From Trochalopteron elliotii (taxonomy: Eukaryota; Chordata; Aves; Passeriformes; Leiothrichidae): DNA of 64,000 nucleotides. This document shows, in pieces, positions 12,301-19,720 of the stretch (position 1 is the first letter of the stretch; each line of letters starts with the position of its first letter). The stretch is from NCBI GenBank assembly GCA_024734555.1, contig JANPWX010000548.1:1136825-1200824 (forward strand), written 5' to 3'. The position numbers and the translations under genes are program-made. The notes beneath the pieces were generated by a model. The model did no database searches and was not told the DNA's origin. It was given only the letters and a program-made list of their open reading frames with translations.

Positions 12301-15300
12301 TGGTATTTCTAGGCCAATAGATCTGATATTTTCAGTCATTTTTTTCTTAAAACTGAACCAAGTTTGTGGGTTTTGATAGTACATTTAAACATGTTAATGG
12401 AAAGGTGCTATTTTGTAAATATTGTAATTTCCCAGGACAAATTAATTAGATCTTTCTTAAATTCCAAGTAGGCCAGTAATGAGATTTGATGGTGAACATC
12501 AGCTTTGACCCTTGTGAACATGTAACTTGGTCTAACAGTATCTAAGTGGTGAGGGAGATGTATAAAAGGGAAAGAATCTATGTTTAGACTAGAAATGGTG
12601 ACCAGTAGTTTGAGGAATAAACGGAAGCATTTTTGAGTGTTTTGTCTCTCATAGTAATTTTTAAATGTTTATTTTGCACGTCTATTTTAGTGGAAAATCT
12701 GTATCATGGTTCACTAAAAATGGATATATATTCACAGAGCTGGCTTGATAATGTTTTTAAGAGAAAGCAGTTAAACTTGGCTTTGCTTGCTGCTTACTGT
12801 TTTTCTGCTGTTAGAGGATGTGATTGTGTTTCTGTGCTGTTTTGTTGAGATGACTGAAGACACCAGTTCCTTGGGCTCCTCCATTGCTACTTCTGCTGAT
12901 GATCTTTGTGAGGCAGAGGCAGAGGAGGATGTTCCTACCCTGCAGAAGACTCTGGAGATGCTCAGCCTGTCAGAGTACGTGAGCACCTTCGAAAAGGAGA
13001 GGATCGACATGGAGTCTCTGGTACAGAAATGTTCACTTGGCTTGTAGGGCTTGCTCAGGGTATGGAGGTTTATGTTTGGGGTTTCTTGTTGTTTTGTTTT
13101 TCCTTTCAGTTCTGTGGCCATGAGAGCAGTTGCAGAGATAAGATAATCAATGCATGGCTTGAAGACTGAATGTTCTGCAGCTCTTGTTGTTTTTTCTTGC
13201 TGTGGTGCATCCTCCCAGTTATGTTAAGGCACTTTGTGTCATGTCTTTTTAATTTTTTGTATTTTCTATAGCTTTATAAATTGACTTAACAAATTCAGAA
13301 GTCATTGCCAGTTAGAAGTTATTCATTTTACTAGAAAAGTTATAAGTATTTTTGAAAAATATGTTTTGATGTGTGTATTTGGTGTTTGTTTCTTTAGCTC
13401 ATGTGTACAGTTGATGACCTGAAGGAGATGGGGATACCTCTTGGACCAAGAAAGAAAATAGCTAATTTTGTAAAAGACAGAGCAGCCAAGCAGGTAAATA
13501 CATATTTCAGGATTGAAATTAAAAGTTGTTAAGCAAATGTAACTGACTTCCTTGCTGTGGAGTAGCTTCTATTCTTGAACACTCTTGTTAACATCCTGGA
13601 TATATTAAAGCAATTTTGACAACTGTGAAATTAACTTTTTTTCCTCCCTAACTTTAAAACTTTTCTCAAAAGGAACAGAAGAAAGCAGTAGCAGAAAAGA
13701 AAGCAGTGCTGGCTGCCACACTCCAGACTCAAGAAGACACCCAGAAACCAAAAGATGCAGTTTCTTCTGTCCCACCTTCAGAGTCTGGTCAGATGCACTC
13801 AAAGAGGAAGCTCCCAGTTGGTGCATCTGTGTCTTCTATGAACATTGACTATGAGTATTTTGAAGTTGGAACTGGCCAGGTGAGGCTACATAGATCTAAA
13901 TGATTTGAACAATTTAAAGCATTTGATCAATCCTCTCTTTTCACTGTATATTTTTTGAATGTTGATGGCCTTTTGCTACTTCTTTGAAGCTGACAGTTCT
14001 GGGAGATGATGTGTGTGGTTTCTGTCTGGTAGGTTTCTGTGGTTTACAGTGCACTGGACTTTGAACCAGATATTTTCTTTGCTCTTGGGTCCCCTATTGG
14101 TGTGTTCCTGACTGTGAGGGGTGTGGAGAAGATTGATGAAAACTACAGGCTCCCTACCTGCAAGGGATTCTTCAATATCTATCACCCAGTGAGTAGCAGT
14201 GCTTTTGATGTGATTTTAGTTGATGTAGATGACAAAAAAGGCAGAATACTAAGTTTTACTTTTGGAGCATTACACCTCTTGTTCCCCTGTGTACATTTCC
14301 AAGCATGGGTTGTTTTGATAATATTCGCCTTGTTTATTTTCAGAATTAGGGAAGTTTGGGGGGGGGGAGTTGTTGAGGTTTTTTTCATTAATTTGTAGAT
14401 TTTAATGGAATATTTATATTTTTACATGCAGTGCTTGTCCTCCTCTGTCTCATTTTTCTAACAATTCAACAGTGACACATTGATAGAGATTGAGTGCAAG
14501 GAAATCTTGCCGTTGTGTTTCCTCATTAGAATCTCCTTCTGTAGGAGAACAAGACTAAAGTAGTTTATGTACCTGCTTAATATGTCATGAACTGAATTTC
14601 TGTAAATTCAAATAGTGCAGAATTCAAAAATGGTTGTCTATAAACCATAAACAGGGATTTTTTTTTCACTGAAATGTGATAATTAGAATAATTTTAAAGA
14701 TAACTAAATCTCCATGTGTTGTCTCTCAACAGCTTGATCCAGTAGCTTACAGGTTAGAACCAATGATCATTGAAGACATGGATTTAAAACCAGTTCTCAT
14801 TCCACATCATAAAGGCAGAAAAAGACTTCATCTGGGTAAAAAGAAAACTCACTTCATATTCATTATTTACTCATTCGATGCATTAGAATATTGTAAGACT
14901 TTAACAGACTAATGAATATCCCTGGATATCTGACTCCATATTTTCCCTAAGCATCAGAGGTGATTTCACCCAGCCCCATAAATTGGGCATTCACAATTTC
15001 ATTCAGAAGTAACAATCATGTTTCCTCCAGATTTAACCTTCTTGTTACCAAACTTCCATTAAAAAATTGCTGTACATTGCTTGATCACCTTCATTCCTAA
15101 GAAGTTGTGAAACAGAGACTAAATTTATTGGTGTCCCTAATGCCCACCATGATGTGTTTAACCAGAGCCTGTTCAGTTTTGGAAACCCTGAGGGAAAAGG
15201 AGCTTCTGTAGCCACTGGAGGGCAGGGACTGATTTTGTTGCTCATGGGTGCACATCAGACCAAGGTGCTCTACTTAAATTTTGCACATCTAATTAGGAAA

Positions 15301-18300
15301 GTCAGTTTTGCTGTTGTGCAAGTTTACAGAGCCCTCCTGAAAGCCTCTCTTGAGGCACTTGGAGAGATTCTACAGCATCTGTCCTTTGGAATTGTCCATT
15401 AGAGTGAGTCTGCCTTGCTAGGCTACACAAGATACTTGTTTCAGGTTACTACTCTCTAAAAGTGTGTATACTAAAGGAGAAAAATATGGTCTGTTAGTTT
15501 TTACTGTTTTTACTTTGATGTAGGTGGACTCATTGACCCATTCAGTAAGAAGTCAGTTGTGTATTAATTGCATTTCACCTAATCTTTTAAAATGGGATAG
15601 AGAAGCAAGAAACACACATTTATGACTTAGCAGGCCTGTTTCCCCTGGTAATTGGGATGTTTATTGACCAGAATTTCATCAGTCTGGTTTTAGCTGGTAA
15701 TTTTAAATCCTTCTGAATTAACTTTTTGTTTGTTTTTTTCCCTTTCTCAGAGCTGAAAGACTCTCTGTCTCGTATGGGATCTGATCTGAAGCAGGGCTTT
15801 ATCAGCTCTTTGAAGAGTGCATGGCAAACTCTTAATGAATTTGCACGTGCTCATACATCTTCAACCCAGCTGCAAGCAGAACTGGAGAAAGTAGCTAACC
15901 AAATCAAAGAGGAGGAAGAAAAGCAGGTGGTGGAAGGTACATGCACACATGATTTGTTTTCCTGTAACTTACTTATCTCAGATAAGTTGACACTTGAGTA
16001 TCCCAGTGACTGTTGGCTGTTGATTTTCCTGACCCTGTTAAGGAAGTCTGCTAAAAGCCAGGTTCCCACCAATGCTGCTCTGTCACTCTTCCCTCTCAGC
16101 TGGGTGTGGGAGAGGAATTACAGTGGAAGCTTTGTGGGTGGGGTGAGTTCAGAGAGAGATCACTCAGCAGTTACTTTTTAAGAAAAGTGTTTAAAAGAAG
16201 TAAACCTATAATTCAGTAACCTTTCTGAACCATGCTGACCAGTTAGGTTATTATTATTGTCTTATCACAAACACTTGGAAATTACAGCAGGAAAAATAGG
16301 TAAAATTTCTCAATTGTAGTCAAGCAGACTGTGGCTGAAAATAGTTTAAATCTGAAACTCTTTGATTTTAGCTGAGAAGATCACTGAAAGCCCAGAGCCT
16401 CCAAAAGATGAAGAAGTTTCAGTGAAGGTTGGGATGCTGAATGGAGGGCGTCGCATTGATTATGTCCTGCAGGAGAAACCAATAGAGAGCTTCAATGAGT
16501 ACCTGTTTGCTTTGCAGAGTCACCTGTGCTACTGGTAAGGGCAAATATCTGTGATTCCAGAAATACTGCTTAAGGTGCACAGTATATGTGATTGTCCAGG
16601 AGTGTCAGGCTCAGGGGGTTGTGCTTGGATGGCACTATTTGATAACCCAATTTCAAAATAAAATCCTGTGATAACACACAGTGAACAAATTTTTTGCAAT
16701 AAAGACATTGAACACTCTTCTCTTGACCTTTGACATTTCAAACACAAAGATTTTTAACTACTGTCATTTTCAAAACAAGGAGAGCTCTGGAAGCATTCTG
16801 ACAACTTTCCAAACAGCTTTTCAAATAGAACTGTTCACGAAGGGTTTTTATTAGACTACAATAAGTGGTAAAACTTTATTGCTTCTTCTGGCAGAGCAAA
16901 GGATGTGTGAACTACATTTAACAACAGCCCTTGGTGTGTAATAGCCAACCTTGGGTGTCAGCTGTGAGCTGTGCAAAGTGGTGTTGGTGAGGGAGGAGTG
17001 ACTGCTCTCTCATTTGGGGTTCAGCAGGTGCTGGACAAAGAGTGCTCTACGTTCTTTCTGAAGGTTTTGATTTTCAGTAGGTAATTTCAGCAGCAGGTAT
17101 TTTTTTCCCGAGGTTAAAACACAGCTCTGAAGGCGTTACCTGAGGGTCTCAGGAGAGCCATCATCAGTTCCCCGTGGAAGCTCAGTCCCTGCCAGGGGAG
17201 GGAGGGGTTCCCGGGGCTGCTGTGAGCCCTGAGGTGACCCGGTGGTGGCAGTGCCGTTCCACAGGCAGGGCTGGAGGGATGGGAATTCTTTCCACAGGGT
17301 GGCAGCCCATCACAGGATTTTCAAAACTTGCTACCTGGAGCTGTGTTTTGTCACTCGAGTAAGGAAGATAAGCACAGTGATGAATGACCCAAATAGGAGA
17401 GCATTTTTTTCCTGAGGAATGGTGGGATAAGCTTTAAATGAAATGCTCTAAGTGTTGGAGAGATTGGAGCTTCTGTGTTGAACCTCCTGCTTGCTTGTTT
17501 GCTGCTCATTTAATGCAGAGACCATCAAGGAATGTCTGTGCTGAATTGTGGAAAATACATGTAGTCCCTGAGTTTGCATGTTGAATTCTGTTCTGGTGTT
17601 CTGCAAATTATGTTCTTCGCATTTGGAGGATCACAGTTCCGACCATCTAAATCTCCTTTGCTGGCTCCCTATGTCATTTATTTTAAAAAGCAGAGGAAAC
17701 AGCACTCATCTAACAACTCCTGTAGCTATGGAACTTTAAAATTTAAATCTAAAATTTAAATTTGCCTGTTTAACATTGTTATTTTTTATGTTGGTATCGT
17801 TTATGTGTGTTTAAATAGCATTTTATGGATGAAGAAGAAAATTAAGTCTGCTCACGTTAACTTTAAATTCAGATAGCCCAAAGCTTTGATTTTTGAAAAG
17901 AAGAGGGAAAACAGCCACTTGGAAACATGGCACTTGGATGATATTAGTCTTTAAATTATTTGAGAGCTACCTAACATTTTAATGGTAAGGAAGAGAAGAA
18001 AACTAAGGGTATTTAATACAGTCTGTTTAAAATTAAGGACCTGCCAGTTAGAGAAGAATTAGAATATTACTGCTAGAACTGGGCTAATTAGTGGAGTGAG
18101 ACAAAATGAGTAGAATGAAGACTGGAATATATTCAGGACAAAAAGTGATGCATTATTTGAGGAGATTAAGACAAGGAAGTAACATCAAAGAAGTGGATAG
18201 AGGAGAGGATTTAGAGTTGCAGCATAGGAATTTGAGGAGGACAGGAGGAGGAAATGCACTAGAAAAAAGGTAAATGCATAGGCCAGGGTTGATAGCAGAA

Positions 18301-18596
18301 CTAATTCAAAACTTGTGTAGAGTTACAGCGTGAAGGTAGGTAATTCCATATTCATGACAAATAAGTACTAGGCCAAGAGGCTGTGCAAACTTTTCACACA
18401 TCTGAAATAGGATGAAATGTGACTTAGGAGAATTAGAAGATGGAACATACTGAACTAACTTTTCCCTTTTTTTTCCCTTCCCCTTTTTCCTTTTATTTAT
18501 TTCATTCTTCATAGGGGATCTGAAGACACTGCCTTGCTGTTTCTCAAAGAGATATACAGGACCATGAATATCAATCCTGAGCAGCCCCAGCATTGA
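1..18596 (+). CDS. SEC23IP: SEC23IP (p125), SEC23-interacting protein; 18 coding exons, 5' end cut by the window
   Basis: Joined coding segments: <1-110, 3261-3775, 5483-5678, 6741-6934, 7224-7313, 8494-8614, 8949-9038, 9672-9813, 11053-11261, 12169-12287, 12850-13020, 13398-13493, 13673-13879, 14033-14188, 14733-14835, 15751-15936, 16372-16534, 18515-18596. Every junction is GT-AG and every phase closes, giving 982 residues and a TGA stop; the human protein is about 1000. Residues below count from the first complete codon at position 2. Order: proline/glutamine-rich SEC23-binding region (1-235), WWE-like region (about 240-330), lipase-like region with GHSLG at 552-556, SAM (about 626-680), and DDHD domain (about 760-975) with Asp931 and His952 as likely family residues. 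Known family role: a COPII accessory protein at ER exit sites that binds SEC23/SEC31 and phosphoinositides; its own phospholipase activity is weak or disputed. Identity rests on near-continuous agreement with recalled vertebrate SEC23IP; DDHD2 is shorter and lacks this N-terminus. Confidence 0.97.
111..3260 (+). other. SEC23IP intron 1
   Basis: It runs from a GT donor just after exon 1 to an acceptor with a short pyrimidine run and CAG. Past the CpG-rich start it is AT-rich. It contains a short CA run near 1567-1580 and small TTAATTAATTAG-type AT motifs near 2150. I recognise no interspersed repeat, RNA gene or extra coding exon in it. Confidence 0.8.
3261..3775 (+). CDS. SEC23IP: SEC23IP exon 2, proline-rich SEC23-binding region
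   Basis: It encodes residues 37-208. It opens with the conserved [11 protein letters not shown] motif and continues as a Pro/Ser/Gln-rich, probably disordered stretch with the conserved NPYRHT and [14 protein letters not shown] segments. In mammals the N-terminal part of p125 binds SEC23 and contacts SEC31. Entry is phase 1 and exit phase 0, at a CAG before the GT at 3776. An open minus-strand frame over the same bases (3473-3796) is a shadow. Confidence 0.96.
3776..5482 (+). other. SEC23IP intron 2
   Basis: The intron is AT-rich with no recognised mobile element. The only standout is a small CpG-containing block at 4021-4064 with nested inverted repeats. The acceptor is CTTTTCAG at 5482. 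Confidence 0.8.
5483..5678 (+). CDS. SEC23IP: SEC23IP exon 3, end of Pro/Gln region and start of WWE-like region
   Basis: It encodes residues 209-273. A Gln/Pro-rich start leads into the strongly conserved [20 protein letters not shown] segment and then WMPFS. The HWFYCK and IWMPF tryptophans fit the WWE-like region shared by the DDHD phospholipase family. It exits in phase 1 with a GTAAG donor at 5679. Confidence 0.96.
5679..6740 (+). other. SEC23IP intron 3
   Basis: The intron is dominated by an AT-rich minisatellite (about 5855-6482, annotated separately). Only about 260 bases of ordinary sequence separate the array from exon 4. The acceptor is GTGTGTCCAG with a weak pyrimidine tract. Confidence 0.85.
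5855..6482. repeat. AT-rich minisatellite, 62-bp unit with internal hairpin
   Basis: Unit starts (TCTACRTTCTA) fall at 6027, 6089, 6151, 6213, 6275, 6337 and 6399, an exact 62-bp period. An expanded 106-bp unit starts at 5921. The canonical unit contains the perfect inverted repeat ATATCTACAT-TCT-ATGTAGATAT (for example 6086-6108; 10-bp arms, 3-base loop). The array fades into (TA)n at 6418-6482. Units 6089 and 6151 are nearly identical, which suggests recent amplification. Confidence 0.95.
6741..6934 (+). CDS. SEC23IP: SEC23IP exon 4, second half of WWE-like region
   Basis: It encodes residues 274-338 and begins [20 protein letters not shown]. The R(R)CLWFYKGD and SRFIPYTE segments are conserved in the family. 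Third codon positions are almost all G or C, unlike the flanking exons. The donor is GTCAGT at 6935, phase 0. Confidence 0.96.
7224..7313 (+). CDS. SEC23IP: SEC23IP exon 5
   Basis: Exactly 30 codons (residues 339-368), from [18 protein letters not shown] to VMHNPK. It is nearly identical to the mammalian exon, and both phases are 0. It links the WWE-like region to the lipase-like region. The preceding intron (6935-7223) shows nothing notable. Confidence 0.95.
7314..8493 (+). other. SEC23IP intron 5
   Basis: AT-rich intron with a poly(T) run near 8115-8130. I see no mobile element or RNA gene. The acceptor is TTGTTACAG at 8493. Confidence 0.75.
8494..8614 (+). CDS. SEC23IP: SEC23IP exon 6
   Basis: It encodes residues 369-408. 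VIVQFQP and DEWGTT are followed by the conserved [18 protein letters not shown] run. Entry is phase 0 and exit phase 1 with donor GTAGGT. The acidic DDDHDE stretch is not the DDHD-domain signature, which lies in exons 14-18. Intron 6 (8615-8948) holds nothing recognisable. Confidence 0.95.
8949..9038 (+). CDS. SEC23IP: SEC23IP exon 7, start of lipase-like core
   Basis: It encodes residues 409-438, including [20 protein letters not shown]. The HLVFxVHGIG motif is the first core strand and oxyanion-loop region of the alpha/beta-hydrolase-like fold in this phospholipase family. It is phase 1 at both ends, with donor GTAAGT. Confidence 0.96.
9039..9671 (+). other. SEC23IP intron 7
   Basis: It contains a G/T-rich low-complexity stretch at about 9270-9390, ending in a 14-base T run. 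No mobile element is recognised. The acceptor has a strong pyrimidine tract (TTTTTCTTCCCAG). Confidence 0.75.
9672..9813 (+). CDS. SEC23IP: SEC23IP exon 8
   Basis: It encodes residues 439-485: [20 protein letters not shown], then [20 protein letters not shown]. The EFLPVxWH motif is a family hallmark in intracellular PLA1 proteins. It exits in phase 2 with donor GTGAGG. Confidence 0.96.
9814..11052 (+). other. SEC23IP intron 8
   Basis: AT-rich intron with no mobile element, RNA gene or extra exon that I can support. The acceptor is GTTACCAG at 11052. Confidence 0.75.
11053..11261 (+). CDS. SEC23IP: SEC23IP exon 9, carries the lipase-type serine motif
   Basis: It encodes residues 486-555, from the conserved [12 protein letters not shown] through [14 protein letters not shown] to GVSVAGHSL. 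The GHSLG nucleophile motif is residues 552-556 with Ser554; its last glycine codon is split by intron 9. From about 11085 onward the exon is unusually GC-rich. The donor is GTGATT, phase 1. Confidence 0.96.
11262..12168 (+). other. SEC23IP intron 9
   Basis: Ordinary AT-rich intron. It interrupts the GHSLG motif between the first and second base of the last glycine codon. No mobile element is recognised. Confidence 0.75.
12169..12287 (+). CDS. SEC23IP: SEC23IP exon 10
   Basis: It encodes residues 556-595. The [14 protein letters not shown] segment, directly after the nucleophile, is conserved. The remainder is a poorly conserved linker ending HDKQ. Exit is phase 0. Confidence 0.93.
12288..12849 (+). 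other. SEC23IP intron 10 with competing acceptors
   Basis: AT-rich intron. Near its 3' end a pyrimidine-rich tract leads to TTAG at 12811-12814, which is 35 bases before the acceptor that keeps frame (TTGAG, ending 12849). Use of the upstream site would bring in an immediate TGA. Confidence 0.75.
12850..13020 (+). CDS. SEC23IP: SEC23IP exon 11, acidic linker and first half of SAM domain
   Basis: It encodes residues 596-652. The start is set by phase 0 and by the K-Q-M junction, which agrees with the mammalian protein. A Ser/Glu-rich linker is followed by [20 protein letters not shown], helices 1-2 of the SAM domain. The acceptor has G at -3 (GAG), which is unusual. The donor is GTACAG. Confidence 0.88.
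13021..13397 (+). other. SEC23IP intron 11
   Basis: AT-rich intron, about 380 bases, nothing recognised. The acceptor is TTTCTTTAG. Confidence 0.75.
13398..13493 (+). CDS. SEC23IP: SEC23IP exon 12, second half of SAM domain
   Basis: It encodes 32 codons (residues 653-684) including [20 protein letters not shown]. This is the end-helix region of the SAM domain. In p125 the SAM domain supports oligomerisation and, with the DDHD domain, phosphoinositide binding. It is phase 0 at both ends. Confidence 0.96.
13673..13879 (+). CDS. SEC23IP: SEC23IP exon 13, SAM-DDHD linker
   Basis: It encodes 69 codons (residues 685-753). A Lys/Ala/Glu-rich helical stretch leads to the conserved [12 protein letters not shown] and the [10 protein letters not shown] segment. 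The middle diverges freely from mammals, as expected for a linker. It is phase 0 at both ends; the flanking introns are short (179 and 153 bases). Confidence 0.94.
14033..14188 (+). CDS. SEC23IP: SEC23IP exon 14, start of DDHD domain
   Basis: It encodes 52 codons (residues 754-805). [20 protein letters not shown] and [10 protein letters not shown] are typical of the DDHD domain opening, including the FALGSP motif. It is phase 0 at both ends with donor GTGAGT. Confidence 0.96.
14189..14732 (+). other. SEC23IP intron 14
   Basis: AT-rich intron with a 10-base G run near 14358. No mobile element is recognised. Confidence 0.7.
14733..14835 (+). CDS. SEC23IP: SEC23IP exon 15, DDHD domain
   Basis: It encodes residues 806-839: [12 protein letters not shown], then [14 protein letters not shown]. 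The DPVAYRLEP motif is a hallmark of DDHD proteins and probably supplies one of the conserved aspartates. It exits in phase 1. Confidence 0.96.
14836..15750 (+). other. SEC23IP intron 15
   Basis: Ordinary intron, nothing recognised. The acceptor has a long pyrimidine tract ending TTTCTCAG. Confidence 0.75.
15751..15936 (+). CDS. SEC23IP: SEC23IP exon 16, DDHD domain helical insert
   Basis: It encodes residues 840-901: [34 protein letters not shown], then an acidic helix ending EEEEKQVVE. It agrees almost residue for residue with the mammalian protein. It is phase 1 at both ends, with a relatively weak donor, GTACAT. Confidence 0.96.
15937..16371 (+). other. SEC23IP intron 16
   Basis: AT-rich intron. 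The open frame read through from exon 16 is intronic. No repeat is recognised. Confidence 0.7.
16372..16534 (+). CDS. SEC23IP: SEC23IP exon 17, DDHD domain core
   Basis: It encodes residues 902-955. A variable acidic stretch is followed by [20 protein letters not shown] and [11 protein letters not shown]. Asp931 (in RIDYVLQ) and His952 (in SHLCYW) are the likely DDHD-signature residues by family knowledge. It exits in phase 2, splitting the Trp codon. Confidence 0.95.
16535..18514 (+). other. SEC23IP intron 17
   Basis: The last coding intron. Mostly AT-rich, with one block of higher GC and CpG content at about 17130-17300 that I cannot assign. A short direct repeat of AAAATTTAAAT lies near 17739-17762. 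The acceptor is preceded by a long T/C tract. Confidence 0.75.
18515..18596 (+). CDS. SEC23IP: SEC23IP exon 18, C-terminus and stop
   Basis: It completes the Trp codon, then encodes [18 protein letters not shown] and ends EQPQH before TGA at 18594-18596. The C-terminus is the same as in mammals, which fixes the gene end. Confidence 0.97.
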
Positions 18597-19224
18597 TGTA
18601 TAAAAACATGAATTTGTAAGTTTGCTCTAATGTAACTTCTGTGCTCATATCAAATTCAGCTGCAGCTTAGATTCTTTCCTTTCCCTTTCTCCTCTGAAGT
18701 TGAAATTATGAAGCAGAGAGCCATAAAATATCATTGTGATTGCAAAAACAAATTGTAAACTTGAATGCAGAGGAAACCTTTGAGTTCTTCCTTTCGTTCC
18801 CAGAAGATATCTGATGTTAGTGCTTTTGGTACTGGATAATAATTGCCACTACAAATACAACAAAAGTGTGATCTCTTTATTATGCTTCTCCCTCAATTCA
18901 GTCAGTGAATGTTCAAGAATAGGAAAATTTGGTGAAATTGGATATGATGAAACTTTATTTGCAGGGCAGTAGATTAAAGAACCCCAACGGTGTTTCACTG
19001 TTGAAATGTCTACATTGGATTGGTTGACCACTGGTGCACATTTGCCAGCAAAAAGCTGTTTGTCTCCTAAGGAGGTGTTAAACATTGCTGTTGATAAATT
19101 AATGAGACCCTTTTATAGGTCAGTATTTTATTATCGTTGTATAGATTAAGATTTTCAGTAGAACAAGTGAAATGACACAGCATGGAAATTTGCTTTGGAA
19201 AGGAATTAAATACACGTTGTAATT

Positions 19225-19350
19225 GTGTATATTATATATTGTGAAATACTATATATTGTGAAATATTATATATATATACAATGTGTATATATATATATAT
19301 ACACACAATATATATAGTGTATATTGTATATATATTATATATTGTGAAAT
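19225..19350. repeat. TA-rich microsatellite with palindrome
   Basis: Alternating TA/CA runs mixed with four copies of a TATATTGTGAAATA-like motif. Positions 19282-19305 are a perfect 24-base palindrome (TGTG, TA run, CACA). If transcribed in the 3' UTR it would form a strong hairpin. Confidence 0.85.
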
Positions 19351-19690
19351 ATTCTCATAGGTATTGTTAAGATGTAGGTTTCCAAACTGAGCATCTGTAT
19401 TGTACCAGTTTGCATCACTGGATGTTACAGAAAAGAAAACATTTTCTTTTGAGAGGCAAGGAAGAAATAATATGCACCTTGTCTTTTTGGAATCATACAA
19501 GATAGTTCCTGATGTATTTCTCCATTTTCAGAAGAACTGATAATGTCAAGGTACATAAATACCCAGCATGAAGAGAAATGCTTGACATTTCAGAGGAATA
19601 TTTTAGGTATCTTTCATTGCTACCATACAGTTTTAGTACTCTTTTGTAACAGAATGCTTCTGATGGTCAGTTGATAGCAGCTTTTTTTAA

Positions 19691-19696
19691 AATAAA
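19691..19696 (+). terminator. candidate poly(A) signal AATAAA for SEC23IP
   Basis: First canonical hexamer after the stop codon, about 1.1 kb downstream. No clear GU-rich element was defined, so the assignment is tentative. Confidence 0.4.
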
Positions 19697-19720
19697 ATGC
19701 CAAGGCTGATCAAATGCAGT

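Larger units (their letters stand above)
18597..19720 (+). other. probable SEC23IP 3' UTR
   Basis: AT-rich non-coding sequence directly after the stop. The first canonical AATAAA is at 19691-19696, so a transcript end near 19710-19720 is plausible. Longer forms using later signals cannot be excluded. The stretch includes a TA-rich block at 19225-19350 with a 24-base perfect palindrome. Confidence 0.5.

Noticed and set aside
2..18596. DDHD2 or DDHD1 instead of SEC23IP
   Set aside because: The long Pro/Gln-rich N-terminus with the [11 protein letters not shown] and NPYRHT motifs and the EQPQH C-terminus are specific to SEC23IP.
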